64,000 bases of DNA from Amycolatopsis nivea (lineage in GTDB: Bacteria; Actinomycetota; Actinomycetes; Mycobacteriales; Pseudonocardiaceae). Shown piece by piece: positions 51,610-60,470 of this stretch. Within the stretch, counting starts at the first letter, position 1. Each line of letters opens with the position of its first letter. The stretch is from positions 62,001 to 126,000 of the forward strand of contig NZ_SDLT01000027.1 in the NCBI RefSeq assembly GCF_004522235.1, in the 5' to 3' direction. The position numbers and the translations under genes are program-made. A model generated the notes under the pieces. It ran no database searches. It saw only the letters and a list, made by a program, of their open reading frames with translations, and was not told where the DNA came from.

Positions 51610-52338
51610 TCAGCCGAGCGCGGCCATCCACTCCGTCCACTTGGCTTCCTCCGCCGCCACGTCGACGTCCGGCGCGACGATGTGGTGCGTCGCCACCAGT
51701 GGTCCGCGGAAGCCTTGCATGAAGCAGAAAAGGCCCTCTGCGGTACGAATCCCGACGGTCTGGTCGTTCACCGCGTACACCACGCCATCCGAACCGGCCA
51801 GCCGGACTTTCGCGCCGACCGTCAGCTGTCCGACGCCCACTTCCTTCGCCAGCGCAGTCCACAATGCAGGCCAGTCCGCGACGGCCGTCGTCCCGAAGGC
51901 GGTGACCGGTTTCGCCGTCCGGCCTGGGAAGTGCTGCACGAATTCCACCAGGTTGCGGAAGAACAGCGCGCCGCCCGCCTGCATGGCCTCGAACTCGTCG
52001 GCCCAGTCGTCGCCGGGCAAGAAACCGCTCGTGACACAACGGATCACCGAACTGCCGCCCTCGCGGCCTTCGACGAGGAATTCGTAAGCGATCCGCCGTC
52101 CGTCCGGATCCGGTTCGCCGCCGTAGGCCAGCCGGTTCGGCGGGTCCCAGGCGGTGATCGCGTGCGTCGGTTCGTAGGCCGCGAATGCCCCGCGTACCGC
52201 GCCGCCTACCCCGCCTTCGACCTCGTTGCGGCCCATGAACCACGAGTCGATGCCCGGCCCGGTCGCGATCGCCGCCCAGACCTGTTCCGGCTCGGCCGGG
52301 ACCTCGGCGACGTCGATCTCCCGGAATTCCTTACCCAT
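51610..52338 (-). CDS. SRPBCC/AHSA1-like protein
   Basis: A 242-residue protein whose N-terminal part (about 1-155) is the START/SRPBCC helix-grip fold of the AHSA1-like branch. Its motif is VPAEPEQVWAAIATGPGIDSWFMG, with DPPNRLAYGGEPD later. About 85 extra residues follow the domain, a second weakly similar beta-rich part. These proteins bind hydrophobic ligands. It is translated from within the ArsR gene's 3' end (8-base overlap). ArsR-SRPBCC pairs are a recurrent operon type in which the regulator controls the pair. Confidence 0.88.
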   Translation of the reverse strand: MGKEFREIDVAEVPAEPEQVWAAIATGPGIDSWFMGRNEVEGGVGGAVRGAFAAYEPTHAITAWDPPNRLAYGGEPDPDGRRIAYEFLVEGREGGSSVIRCVTSGFLPGDDWADEFEAMQAGGALFFRNLVEFVQHFPGRTAKPVTAFGTTAVADWPALWTALAKEVGVGQLTVGAKVRLAGSDGVVYAVNDQTVGIRTAEGLFCFMQGFRGPLVATHHIVAPDVDVAAEEAKWTEWMAALG

Positions 52339-52933
52339 GCTCGGTTTCCTCCCCCATCGGCACGCTCGGGTGCACCGCCAGGACCACCCGGTGCGCTCGG
52401 CCGTTCTCGGCTTTCTCGTCGTGGTACTTCCCGACCAGCGTGGTCACCGCCGTCGCCAGCTCTTCCGCGAACGCCGCCCGGTCGGCCGCCGAAGCGAACC
52501 GGACCTCGCCGTCGAGCGCGAAGGTGGCGACGCGTTTCTTCGCTTTCGCCGCACCGGTGATCAGGATCCCGACGTCGCGCACCAGCCGTCCGGCGACCGC
52601 CAGCAGCCAGCGCGCGGAGAGCCGGTCCGGCGACTGCGCCGGATCGGGCTGCACGGCCGCGAGCGCGGACGGCGAGATCACGTACGACGCCGCGGTCGCC
52701 CGCATCATCCGTTCCGTGACGTTGCCCTTGCGCCGTTCCTCGACCAGCTCCACGAGGCCGTGCTTTTCCAGTGCGCGCAGGTGGTAGTTGACCTTCTGCC
52801 TCGGCAGGTCGACGCGGGCGGCCAGCATCGTCGCCGAGGCGGGCTGCGCCAGTTCGGCGAGCAGCCGGGCCCGGACCGGGTCCAGCGACACCTCGGCCGC
52901 GGCCGCGTCCTCGATCACCGCAACGGGAAACAT
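52331..52933 (-). CDS. ArsR-type winged-helix regulator
   Basis: A 200-residue regulator with an ArsR/HTH_20 winged helix at about 15-95: DPVRARLLAELAQPASATMLAARVDLPRQKVNYHLRALEKHGLVELVEE. No metal-binding cysteine motif is present, so metal sensing is unlikely. The C-terminal half is helical and of unknown role. Its stop overlaps the SRPBCC gene by 8 bases. It starts 33 bases from the alpha/beta hydrolase stop on the same strand, so it could be read from that operon or from its own promoter. Probable target: its own operon. Confidence 0.88.
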   Translation of the reverse strand: MFPVAVIEDAAAAEVSLDPVRARLLAELAQPASATMLAARVDLPRQKVNYHLRALEKHGLVELVEERRKGNVTERMMRATAASYVISPSALAAVQPDPAQSPDRLSARWLLAVAGRLVRDVGILITGAAKAKKRVATFALDGEVRFASAADRAAFAEELATAVTTLVGKYHDEKAENGRAHRVVLAVHPSVPMGEETEHG

Positions 52934-52965
52934 GCGCCCATCGTCGCGGCTGAATACTCAGATTG

Positions 52966-53859
52966 TCAAGACAGGTTTTGTTGTCGGTAGACCTCGTGCA
53001 CCACCGAGGCGATCCGCGGCACCACCTGCGCCGCGGCCTCCAGCGGCACGACGTGCCCGACGCCGGGCAGCACCACGGCATAGCCCTGGGCCAGCCCGCG
53101 CACGAACTGCTCGACGTCGGCGGGCGCGACGATCCGGTCCCGCTCCCCCACGATCGCCGTCACCGGCAGGTCGCCGGCCAGCGACAACGCGGCTTCGCGG
53201 GCGTAGGCGTCGAGCGCGGGCCGGAACTGCGCGACAGTGTGCGGCCAGTTGCCGCGGATCATCTTCACGGTCAGCTCGACCAGGTCCGGGTCGGGATCGT
53301 CGCCGAACAGCCACCAGCGCAGCCCCGCGCTCACCGCGCGGCTGGTGTGCTCGCGGAACACGCCGTACAGCTTCGCGCCCAGCACCATTTCGAGGTCCTG
53401 CGCGAGCTTGCCGAGCGCGTTGGGCCACGCGGCCGACGCCTCGGTGGCCAGCCGCCCGGACGACGTCGACAGCAGCACCAGCCCGCCGGCACGCTCGGCG
53501 AACAGCTCCGGATGCCGCTGGGTCAGCGACATGACCGCGAGCCCGCCCATGTCGTGGCCGACGAGCACGACGCGTCCGTGTGGGACGGCTTGCTCGATCA
53601 CCTCGGCGAGGTCGTCGGCGAGCTGGCCCATCGTCGCGGTGCCGCGCGCGGCCCGGCCGGATTCGCCGTGCCCGCGGTGGTCGTAGCTGACCACCGCGAG
53701 CGGATGTTCGACCGCGTCCGGCAGCACCGGGGCGATCCGGCCCCAGCTGCGCTGGTCGAGCGCGTAGCCGTGCAGCAGCACGACGGTCACGGCCGCCGCC
53801 GGATCGCCCCTGCGCACGAGGTGCAGGGGCGTGCCGTCGGCGAGCCGGAACCCGGACAT
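52966..53859 (-). CDS. Alpha/beta hydrolase with aspartate at the nucleophile elbow
   Basis: A 297-residue alpha/beta hydrolase. The oxyanion region is VVLLHGYALDQRSWG, and YDHRGHGESG is near residue 60. The elbow reads GHDMGG (about 97-102), giving Asp instead of Ser, as in epoxide hydrolases and haloalkane dehalogenases. The third-strand acid region is VGERDRIV and the late His is in GVGHVVPLE. Asp-type chemistry is therefore likely, but the substrate is unknown. ATG 53859 shares its base with the M20 peptidase stop (TGATG), so translation is coupled to that gene. Confidence 0.9.
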   Translation of the reverse strand: MSGFRLADGTPLHLVRRGDPAAAVTVVLLHGYALDQRSWGRIAPVLPDAVEHPLAVVSYDHRGHGESGRAARGTATMGQLADDLAEVIEQAVPHGRVVLVGHDMGGLAVMSLTQRHPELFAERAGGLVLLSTSSGRLATEASAAWPNALGKLAQDLEMVLGAKLYGVFREHTSRAVSAGLRWWLFGDDPDPDLVELTVKMIRGNWPHTVAQFRPALDAYAREAALSLAGDLPVTAIVGERDRIVAPADVEQFVRGLAQGYAVVLPGVGHVVPLEAAAQVVPRIASVVHEVYRQQNLS

Positions 53860-55181
53860 CAGGAGGAGCGGAGGAACCGGTCCAGCACGCGGACGCCGAA
53901 CTTCAGCGCGTCGACCGGGACGCGTTCGTCCACGCCGTGGAAGAGCCCGGAGAAGTCCAGGTCGGCGGGCAGTTTCAGCGGCGCGAAGCCGAAGTTGCGG
54001 ATGCCGAGCTGCTGGAAGGACTTCGCGTCGGTGCCGCCGGAGAGCATGTACGGCAGAGTGCGCGCGCCCGGGTCCTCGGCGAGCACCGCGGCGGTCATGG
54101 CGTCGACGAGCGCGCCGTCGAACGTCGTCTCGACCGGCGGCAGCTCCATCCACTCCTTCTCGATGTCCGGCCCGAGCAGCTCGTCCAGCTCCCGGTCGAA
54201 CGCCTCGAGCCGGCCCGGCAGGATCCGGCAGTCGACCGCCGCCTCGGCCACCGAAGGGATCACGTTCGATTTGTAGCCCGCGGTGAGCATCGTCGGGTTC
54301 GCGGTGTCGCGCAGGGTCGCGCCGATCATCCGGGAGATGTTGCCCAGCTTGGCGACCGCGCCCTCGAGGTCGTCCTCGGGGAAGTCCCAGCCGGTGATCT
54401 CGGTGACCCCGGCGAGGAACTCGCGCACGGAATCGGTCAGCACCAACGGAAACTGGTGCTGCCCCAGCTTCGCGACGGCTTCGGACAACTTGGTGACCGC
54501 GTTGTCGCGATGGATCATCGACCCGTGGCCCGCCGTGCCGCGCACGCGCAGCTTCATCCAGCGGATGCCCTTCTCGGCCGTCTCGATCACGTACGCGCGG
54601 ACGTTGTCCTTCAACGTGATCGAGAACCCGCCGACCTCGCTGATCGCCTCGGTGACGCCCTCGAACAGCTCGGGCCGGTTCTCCACCAGCCACTGCGCCC
54701 CGTACTTGCCGCCCGCCTCCTCGTCCGCGACGAACAGGAACACGAGGTCGCGCGGAGGAACGATATTGTTGATCTTGTAGTGCCGCGCGAGGGCCAGCGT
54801 CATGCCGACCATGTCCTTCATGTCGACCGCGCCGCGCCCCCACACGTACCCGTCCTGGACCGCACCGGAGAACGGATGCACCGACCACTCGGCCGGGTCC
54901 GCGGGGACGACGTCGAGGTGCCCGTGAATCAGCAACGCCCCGCGGCTGGAGTCGGCCCCCGGCAGCCGCACGATGACGTTGTGCCGGTCCTTGCCGCCAG
55001 ACTCGACGTAGGTGATCTCGTACCCTGCGTCAGTCAGCTTCTCCGCGACGTACTCAGCCGCGACCCGCTCGCCCACGAGGGTTTCGGGGTCGCCGGTATT
55101 GGTGGTGTCGATGCGGATCAGCTCGCTGGTAAGCGTGACAGCCTCGTCCGCGGCGGCGTCGATCAAGTTCGGTTGGGTCAC
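53859..55181 (-). CDS. M20 family metallopeptidase
   Basis: A 440-residue M20 peptidase of the CPG2/DapE-like group. Metal-site segments are LLIHGHLDVVP near residue 85, VWGRGAVDMKDMVG near 113, FVADEEAGG near 152 and GGTDAKSF near 385. A dimerisation domain lies between about 200 and 320. It is similar along its whole length to the M20 protein at 10.9-12.2 kb, sharing GVDERVPVD close to the C-terminus, so the two are paralogues. It is the first gene of a coupled pair with the alpha/beta hydrolase. The physiological substrate is unknown. Confidence 0.92.
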   Translation of the reverse strand: MTQPNLIDAAADEAVTLTSELIRIDTTNTGDPETLVGERVAAEYVAEKLTDAGYEITYVESGGKDRHNVIVRLPGADSSRGALLIHGHLDVVPADPAEWSVHPFSGAVQDGYVWGRGAVDMKDMVGMTLALARHYKINNIVPPRDLVFLFVADEEAGGKYGAQWLVENRPELFEGVTEAISEVGGFSITLKDNVRAYVIETAEKGIRWMKLRVRGTAGHGSMIHRDNAVTKLSEAVAKLGQHQFPLVLTDSVREFLAGVTEITGWDFPEDDLEGAVAKLGNISRMIGATLRDTANPTMLTAGYKSNVIPSVAEAAVDCRILPGRLEAFDRELDELLGPDIEKEWMELPPVETTFDGALVDAMTAAVLAEDPGARTLPYMLSGGTDAKSFQQLGIRNFGFAPLKLPADLDFSGLFHGVDERVPVDALKFGVRVLDRFLRSS

Positions 55182-55260
55182 CGGCCATTCCTATCATCCG
55201 CCACGCGAACACGCCGCCGTCCCGCCGACTGGACCCCCTCCCCGGGCGCGGCGCCCCCAA

Positions 55261-55340
55261 TGCGGCATTGGGTGCGTCAGATGCACCGAACGCCACATTG
55301 GGTGCGCAGGATGCACCCAATGCCACATTGGGGCGCAAGC
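55261..55340. repeat. 30-bp tandem repeats, second locus
   Basis: Units start at 55261, 55291 and 55321, sharing GCATTGGGTGCG or CACATTGGGTGCG and an ATGCACCSAA end. They match the units at 14041-14130 and 13817. The third unit decays into C-rich sequence. Confidence 0.78.
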
Positions 55341-55424
55341 CCCACCCCCACCCCAACCGCACCGATGCACCCAACGAGCGAGGCACCCAGCCCCTCCCCC
55401 GCACCCCGATACGAAGCCTCCCTG

Positions 55425-55481
55425 CGGTCGGTGGGTGCTTGTCAAGGCATCTTTCCCGCCTTGACAAGCACCCACCGACCG
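55425..55481. repeat. Perfect 23-bp inverted repeat with 11-base loop
   Basis: The left arm 55425-55447 (CGGTCGGTGGGTGCTTGTCA plus AGG) is exactly complementary to 55459-55481. It lies between divergent genes, so it is not positioned as a terminator for either. Confidence 0.82.
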
Positions 55482-55580
55482 TCAGCACAATCAAGCTTCG
55501 GGGTGCCCCACGCAACCCCCGGGCGCAATGTCGCCGCCAGGCGACGAGCCGACCACACCAACTGATCCACCAGTCAACCC

Positions 55581-55660
55581 AAAATCGCAACTCCTTGCCA
55601 CACAACAGAGTCTGAGAACCGTTACACCAACCACGACAGAAGAGTTGCGATTTTCGCAAC
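55581..55660. promoter_or_regulatory. Candidate operators of the XRE-TetR regulator
   Basis: AAAATCGCAACT (55581-55592) reappears exactly inverted as AGTTGCGATTTT (55642-55653). The second copy is part of the palindrome GTTGCGA-TTT-TCGCAAC (55644-55660), ending 21 bases before the regulator's ATG. This placement fits autoregulation and control of the downstream catabolic genes. Confidence 0.6.
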
Positions 55661-55681
55661 CCCCCATTACCGTCACGGCCC

Positions 55682-56542
55682 ATGGACGAAACAGACCAGC
55701 TGAGAGAACGGGTCCGCCAGCTGATCCAGTCCACCCCCGTCCCCCAGCGCGAATTCGCCGCCGCCATCGGCCTGGACCAAACCAAACTCTCCAAAGCCCT
55801 CAACGGCACCCGCCGCTTCTCCCCGCACGAACTAGTCCGCGTCGCCGAATACTCCGGCGTCACGGTGAACTGGCTGCTCAACGGCAGCGACGACGCCAAA
55901 ACCGTCACCGCCGTCCCGGCCCCGGCGGCGGGAACAGCGAGCGAGCCCGACGACCCAGCACACTCCGAACCAAGACGGCGAATCCTGGAGACCGCCTGGC
56001 AGCTCATCGCCGAACGCGGCTACCACCGCGTCCGCATCGCCGACATCGCGCAGGCATGCGGCACCAGCACCGCCGCCATCCACTACCACTTCCCCACCAA
56101 AACCGAAGTCCTCGACGAAGCTTTGCGGCGCAACGTAAAGCTCGCCTTCGACCGCCAGGTCGCCGAGCTGCACGCCGTGCCCGGCGCGCACGACCGGCTG
56201 CTCAAGCTCGTCGAACTGCAGCTGCCGACCGAAGGCCTGCTGCGCGCCGAATGGTCGGTGTGGCTGCAGGTCTGGAACGAGGTCGCGCTCGACCCGCGGC
56301 TGCGTTCGCTCTACACCGATTCCTACGACCGCTGGTACCAGACCATTCTCATGACCATCCGCACCGGCCAGGAGCAGGGCGTGTTCCGCCTGGCCGACCC
56401 CGAGGCCGCCACCGCCCAGCTCACCGCGCTGATCGACGGCCTCGGCATCCAGGTGCTGACCGGGCGTCCCGGCAGCACGGTGGGCGCGATGCGCGCGCAC
56501 CTGAACGACTTCATCGACCGCTCGATCGTCCAAGGAGCCTGA
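55682..56542 (+). CDS. XRE-TetR fusion transcriptional regulator
   Basis: A 286-residue regulator with two DNA-binding domains. A Cro/C1-type helix-turn-helix lies at about 5-70 ([23 protein letters not shown]). After a proline/alanine linker comes a TetR-type domain at about 97-150 ([47 protein letters not shown]) and a helical ligand domain to the end. It overlaps the BKACE gene by one base (TGATG), so it is the first cistron of the proposed carnitine operon and probably its local regulator. The inducer is unknown; a carnitine-pathway intermediate is a reasonable guess. Other TetR genes here have a single HTH. Confidence 0.92.
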   Translation: MDETDQLRERVRQLIQSTPVPQREFAAAIGLDQTKLSKALNGTRRFSPHELVRVAEYSGVTVNWLLNGSDDAKTVTAVPAPAAGTASEPDDPAHSEPRRRILETAWQLIAERGYHRVRIADIAQACGTSTAAIHYHFPTKTEVLDEALRRNVKLAFDRQVAELHAVPGAHDRLLKLVELQLPTEGLLRAEWSVWLQVWNEVALDPRLRSLYTDSYDRWYQTILMTIRTGQEQGVFRLADPEAATAQLTALIDGLGIQVLTGRPGSTVGAMRAHLNDFIDRSIVQGA

Positions 56543-57435
56543 TGAACCACGAGGTCATCGTCACCTGCGCGCTCACCGGCGCGGGGGACACCACCCGCCG
56601 GAGCCCGCACGTCCCGGTCAGCCCGGCGCAGATCGCCGAGAGCGCCATCGAGGCCGCCAACGCCGGCGCAGCCGTGGTGCACATCCACGTGCGCGAGCCC
56701 GAAACCGGGGCGCCGTCGCGGGATGTCGCGCTGTATCGCGAGGCGGTCCGGCTGGTCAAAGAGTCCGGAGTGGACGTCGTCGTCAACCTCACCGCGGGCA
56801 TGGGCGGCGACCTGGTCATCGACGCCGAGGACCCGCTCAAGCCGGTCGACGGCACCGACCTGGTCAACGCGCACGACCGGCTCCCGCACGTCGAAGAACT
56901 GCTGCCGGACATCTGCACCCTCGACTGCGGTTCGCTGAACTTCGGCGAGGGCAACCAGCTTTACGTGTCCACTCCGGACATGCTGCGCACCGGCGCGAAG
57001 CGCATCCAGGAGCTGGGTGTGAAGCCCGAACTGGAGATCTTCGACACCGGAAACCTGTGGTTCGCCACGAAAATGGTCGAAGAAGGCTTGATCGACCCGC
57101 CGCCGCTGTTCCAGCTCTGCATGGGCATCCCGTACGGCGCGCCGCCGGACCCCGGGCTGCTGCAGGCGATGGTGCACCTGCTGCCGGAGGGCGCGCAGTG
57201 GGCTTCGTTCGCCATCGGCCGCGACCAGATGCCGTGGGTCGCGCAGTCGGTGCTGCTGGGCGGGCACGTCCGGGTCGGACTGGAGGACAACCTCTACCTG
57301 GCGCGCGGCGTCAAGGCCACCAACGGCCAGCTCGTCGAACGCGCGGTGGACATCGTGCAGAAGCTCGGCGCGGACATCGCCACCCCGGACCGGGCGCGCG
57401 AAATCCTGGGGCTGAAGGAGCGCGTGCATGCCTGA
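56542..57435 (+). CDS. cdhC: BKACE family beta-keto acid cleavage enzyme (CdhC-like)
   Basis: A 297-residue zinc-dependent TIM-barrel enzyme of the BKACE/DUF849 family (3-keto-5-aminohexanoate cleavage type). Zinc histidines are His47 and His49 in [29 protein letters not shown] and EIFDTGN are other family blocks, with the distal Glu and Asn region in [12 protein letters not shown]. One well-known BKACE reaction joins dehydrocarnitine and acetyl-CoA to give betainyl-CoA and acetoacetate. Its position beside an L-carnitine dehydrogenase and a thioesterase gene makes that activity the best inference. Both ends overlap neighbours (1 and 8 bases). Confidence 0.88.
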   Translation: MNHEVIVTCALTGAGDTTRRSPHVPVSPAQIAESAIEAANAGAAVVHIHVREPETGAPSRDVALYREAVRLVKESGVDVVVNLTAGMGGDLVIDAEDPLKPVDGTDLVNAHDRLPHVEELLPDICTLDCGSLNFGEGNQLYVSTPDMLRTGAKRIQELGVKPELEIFDTGNLWFATKMVEEGLIDPPPLFQLCMGIPYGAPPDPGLLQAMVHLLPEGAQWASFAIGRDQMPWVAQSVLLGGHVRVGLEDNLYLARGVKATNGQLVERAVDIVQKLGADIATPDRAREILGLKERVHA

Positions 57436-58378
57436 GACCACCGAGACCACTGTGGACACTGTCGCGTGCATCGGAGCCGGAGTCATCGGCGGCGGCTGGG
57501 TCGCGCATTTCCTCGCCCAGGGCTTCGACGTCCGAGCCTGGGACCCCGCGCCCGACGCCGCCGAGAAACTCGAACGGCTCGTCAACGCCGCGTGGCCCGC
57601 TCTGACTGAACTGGGTCTCAAGCCGGGCGCGAGCCGAGACCGGCTCACCGTCACCGCGACGCTCGCGGAGGCCGTCGACGGCGTGGGCTTCGTGCAGGAA
57701 AGCGCGCCGGAAGACCTTGCGCTGAAACAGAAACTGCTCGCCGACATCGACGCCGTCACCGCGCCGGACGTCGTGATCGCCTCCTCCACCTCCGGCTACG
57801 GCATGACCGAAATGCAGGTCGCCGCGAAGACGCCGGAACGGCTGGTGGTCGGGCATCCGTTCAACCCGCCGTACCTGATCCCGCTCGTCGAGGTCGCGGG
57901 CGGGAAGCTCAGCGCGCCGTGGGCGGTCGAGCAGGCCGCCGCGTTCTACCGGCGCGTCGGCAAGTCCGTGATCACGATGGACCGCGAGGTGCCGGGCTTC
58001 ATCGCGAACCGGCTCCAGGAAGCGCTGTGGCGCGAAGCCCTGCACATGGTCGCGAACGGCGAGGCGACGGTCGAGCAGATCGACCTCGCGATCACCGACG
58101 GACCAGGCCTGCGCTGGCCGATCCAGGGCCCGATGCTGACGTTCCACCTGGCGGGCGGCGAGGGCGGCATGGCGCACATGCTGGACCACTTCGGACCGTC
58201 GCTGAAGTCGCCGTGGACCCGGCTCGAAGCGCCCGAACTCACCAAGGACCTGCGCGACGCCGTGGTCGCCGGTTGCGACGACGAGGCGGACGGGCGGACC
58301 ATCGCCGACCTGATCGCCGAACGCGACCGGGCGGTCATCGCGATCCAGCGCGCGGTGGGGCAGGCCCGTCGTGGCTGA
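57428..58378 (+). CDS. lcdH: L-carnitine dehydrogenase
   Basis: A 316-residue enzyme of the 3-hydroxyacyl-CoA-dehydrogenase superfamily, expected to oxidise L-carnitine to 3-dehydrocarnitine with NAD. The Rossmann loop [19 protein letters not shown] is at about 14-32. The catalytic His is in [17 protein letters not shown] near residue 140. The late segment [29 protein letters not shown] is, in my recognition, characteristic of carnitine dehydrogenases rather than fatty-acid enzymes. It overlaps the BKACE gene by 8 bases and the thioesterase gene by 8 bases, so the three are one translational unit. Confidence 0.9.
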   Translation: MPETTETTVDTVACIGAGVIGGGWVAHFLAQGFDVRAWDPAPDAAEKLERLVNAAWPALTELGLKPGASRDRLTVTATLAEAVDGVGFVQESAPEDLALKQKLLADIDAVTAPDVVIASSTSGYGMTEMQVAAKTPERLVVGHPFNPPYLIPLVEVAGGKLSAPWAVEQAAAFYRRVGKSVITMDREVPGFIANRLQEALWREALHMVANGEATVEQIDLAITDGPGLRWPIQGPMLTFHLAGGEGGMAHMLDHFGPSLKSPWTRLEAPELTKDLRDAVVAGCDDEADGRTIADLIAERDRAVIAIQRAVGQARRG

Positions 58379-58796
58379 GTACCGCGACCGGGTCCGTCCA
58401 GAGTGGATCGACTACAACGGGCACCTCTCCGAGCCCTACTACGTGCTCGTCTTCGGCGACGCGACCACCGCGCTGATGGACATCGTCGGCCTCGGCCCCG
58501 GCTACCGCGAGAGAACCGGGGCGTCGCTGTACACAGTGGAGGCGCACGTCCGGTACCTGCGCGAAGTCGGCGCGGACGCCGAACTCGAGGTGAGCACCTC
58601 CGTGCTGTCAGTCGGCGCGAAAAAGGTGCGGCTGTGCCACGAGATGCGGGTCGGCGGCGAACTCGTCGCGACCGAAGAGCTGTTGTGCCTGCACGTTTCC
58701 GGGGGCCGCGCGACGCCGTTCCCCGCCGAAATCGCCACCGCGCTCGACACGCATCTCGCCCCGGTCCCGGACTACGCGGGACGCGCCATCGCCTGA
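58371..58796 (+). CDS. cdhB: Hotdog-fold thioesterase (betainyl-CoA thioesterase, CdhB-like)
   Basis: A 141-residue single-hotdog thioesterase of the 4HBT type. The catalytic region is PEWIDYNGHLSEPYYV (Asp14, Asn16, His18), followed by TVEAHVRYLREVGADAELEV. In carnitine-degrading bacteria the matching enzyme releases glycine betaine from betainyl-CoA, completing a three-step route with the two proteins encoded upstream. The GTG at 58371 lies inside the dehydrogenase gene's end. A 21-bp-arm hairpin follows before the transporter genes. Other acyl-CoA substrates cannot be excluded. Confidence 0.85.
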   Translation: MAEYRDRVRPEWIDYNGHLSEPYYVLVFGDATTALMDIVGLGPGYRERTGASLYTVEAHVRYLREVGADAELEVSTSVLSVGAKKVRLCHEMRVGGELVATEELLCLHVSGGRATPFPAEIATALDTHLAPVPDYAGRAIA

Positions 58797-58810
58797 TCCC
58801 CTCCCCCACC

Positions 58811-58860
58811 GTGTCGTGCGCGGCGATGCCGATGAGAACCGGCGTCGCCGCGCACGGCAC
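58811..58860. other. Intercistronic hairpin between thioesterase and importer genes
   Basis: Arms of 21 bases (58811-58831 and 58840-58860) pair with two mismatches around an 8-base loop. It may attenuate or stabilise the transcript between the enzyme genes and the transporter genes. No ribosome site is obvious between it and the ATG at 58878. Confidence 0.6.
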
Positions 58861-58877
58861 CCGCTCGAAAGTCACCC

Positions 58878-60470
58878 ATGGAAGCCCGATGTAAACCGAC
58901 CAACGTTTCCCGCCGCCGATTCCTCACGACCGCGCTCGCCGGCGCCGCGCTCGCCGGCACCGCACCCCTGCTGGCCGCCTGCGGCTCCACCGTCGCCGCG
59001 GCAGTGCCCTCCGGACCGCCGAAACGAGGCGGCACCCTCCGCGTCGGAGTCACCGGCGGAGGCGCGTCGGACACCCTCGACCCGCACATCCCCGCCACGA
59101 ACCCGGACATCGCCCGGGTGCTCAACCTCTACGAACCGCTCCTGCTGCGCGATCACGACTACCGGCTCCAGATGCTGGTCGCCGAATCGCTGAAGCCCTC
59201 GCCGGACGCGCGCACCTGGACCGCCGTGCTGCGGTCGGGCATCCGCTTCCACGACGGCCGCCCGGTGACCCCGGCCGACGTCGTCGCGACCTTCCGCCGG
59301 ATCACCGACCCGAAGGACCCGAAGAGCGGCGCGGCCGGGCTGACCATGCTCGGCGAGGTCGCCGCCACCGGCGACCGGACCGTCGAATTCCGCCTCACGT
59401 CCCCGAATTCCGGCTTCGACGACCTGCTCGGGCAGTACAGCCTCGGCATCGTCCCGGCCGATTTCGACGTCAAACGCCCGATCGGCACCGGCCCGTTCAA
59501 GGCCGACACCTTCACCGCCGGGCTGCAGAGCACCTTCGTGCGCAACGAGCACTACTGGCGGCCGGGCCAGCCGTACCTGGACCGGCTCTCGCTCATCAAC
59601 TTCGCCGACGACGACGCCCGGATCAACGCGCTCCTCTCGTCCCAGGTGGACGCGATCGACCAGGTCCCGGTCGCGCTCGTGGACGTGCTCCGCAGCGATC
59701 CGCGGATCCAGGTGCTGCGCTCGGAAACCGGGACCTGGCTGCCGTTCACCATGCGCGTCGACCGGCCGCCGTTCGACGACGTCCGGGTGCGCCAGGCGCT
59801 GCGCCTGGTGGTCGACCGCGAGCAGATGATCAACCAGGTGCTCAGCGGGCAGGGCCGGGTCGGCAACGACCTGTACGCGCCCTTCGACCCGGCTTACAAC
59901 CGGCAGCTGCCGCAGCGCAAGCAGAACATCGCAGAGGCGAAACGGCTGCTCGCCGAGGCGGGGAAGCCGAATCTCGACATCGAACTGGTCACCGCGCCGA
60001 TCCAGGCCGGTGCGGTCGAGGCCGCGCAGGTGTTCCAGCAGCAGGCCAAGGCGGCCGGCGTGAACGTGCGGATCCGGAAGATCGACACCACCACGTTCTA
60101 CGGCGAGAACTACCTGTCCTGGGATTTCGCGCAGGACTTCTGGTACACGCGCAACTACCTGCCGCAGGTCGCGTCCGGCGCGCTGCCGAAAGCGCCGTAC
60201 AACGAAACCCATTGGAACGACCCGGAATTCACCGATCTCGTCACGCGGGCGAGCGCCACGGTGGACCCGAAGGCACGCACGGAGCTGCTGCACCGGGCGC
60301 AGCGGATCGAGTACGAACGCGGCGGGCTGATCGTCTGGGGGTTCGTCGACCAGGTCGACGCCTACCAGTCCTATGTGGCCGGATTCGTGCCGGACCGGAC
60401 CGGGATCTCGCTGTCGGGCTACCAGTTCCGCCAGGTCTGGCTCGGCACGGCGGAAGGAGGCGCGGCATGA
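58878..60470 (+). CDS. Family-5 ABC substrate-binding lipoprotein
   Basis: A 530-residue solute-binding protein of the Opp/Dpp/nickel class. The N-terminus has a twin-arginine motif SRRRFLTTAL (residues 11-20) and a lipobox LLAAC around residue 35, so it is a Tat-exported lipoprotein. The family core starts KRGGTLRVGVTGG. The signature region is ESLKPSPDARTWTAVLRSGIRFHDGRPVTPADV. It initiates a four-gene import system; the next gene overlaps by 4 bases. A quaternary-amine substrate such as an acylcarnitine is suggested only by the upstream enzymes; peptides are the family default. Confidence 0.92.
   Translation: MEARCKPTNVSRRRFLTTALAGAALAGTAPLLAACGSTVAAAVPSGPPKRGGTLRVGVTGGGASDTLDPHIPATNPDIARVLNLYEPLLLRDHDYRLQMLVAESLKPSPDARTWTAVLRSGIRFHDGRPVTPADVVATFRRITDPKDPKSGAAGLTMLGEVAATGDRTVEFRLTSPNSGFDDLLGQYSLGIVPADFDVKRPIGTGPFKADTFTAGLQSTFVRNEHYWRPGQPYLDRLSLINFADDDARINALLSSQVDAIDQVPVALVDVLRSDPRIQVLRSETGTWLPFTMRVDRPPFDDVRVRQALRLVVDREQMINQVLSGQGRVGNDLYAPFDPAYNRQLPQRKQNIAEAKRLLAEAGKPNLDIELVTAPIQAGAVEAAQVFQQQAKAAGVNVRIRKIDTTTFYGENYLSWDFAQDFWYTRNYLPQVASGALPKAPYNETHWNDPEFTDLVTRASATVDPKARTELLHRAQRIEYERGGLIVWGFVDQVDAYQSYVAGFVPDRTGISLSGYQFRQVWLGTAEGGAA

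Larger units (their letters stand above)
55182..55681. other. Repeat- and operator-bearing gap between divergent genes
   Basis: 500 bases between the M20 gene and the XRE-TetR regulator. The left part holds a 30-bp repeat array shared with the 14-kb locus, the middle a 23-bp-stem inverted repeat, and the right part the AAAATCGCAACT-type operators (listed separately). No credible gene was found; frames crossing it are repeat-driven. Confidence 0.7.

Noticed and set aside
55461-55490. TTGACA within the 23-bp inverted repeat as a -35 element
   Set aside because: No -10 hexamer lies at 16-18 bases; the match is a by-product of the repeat arm.
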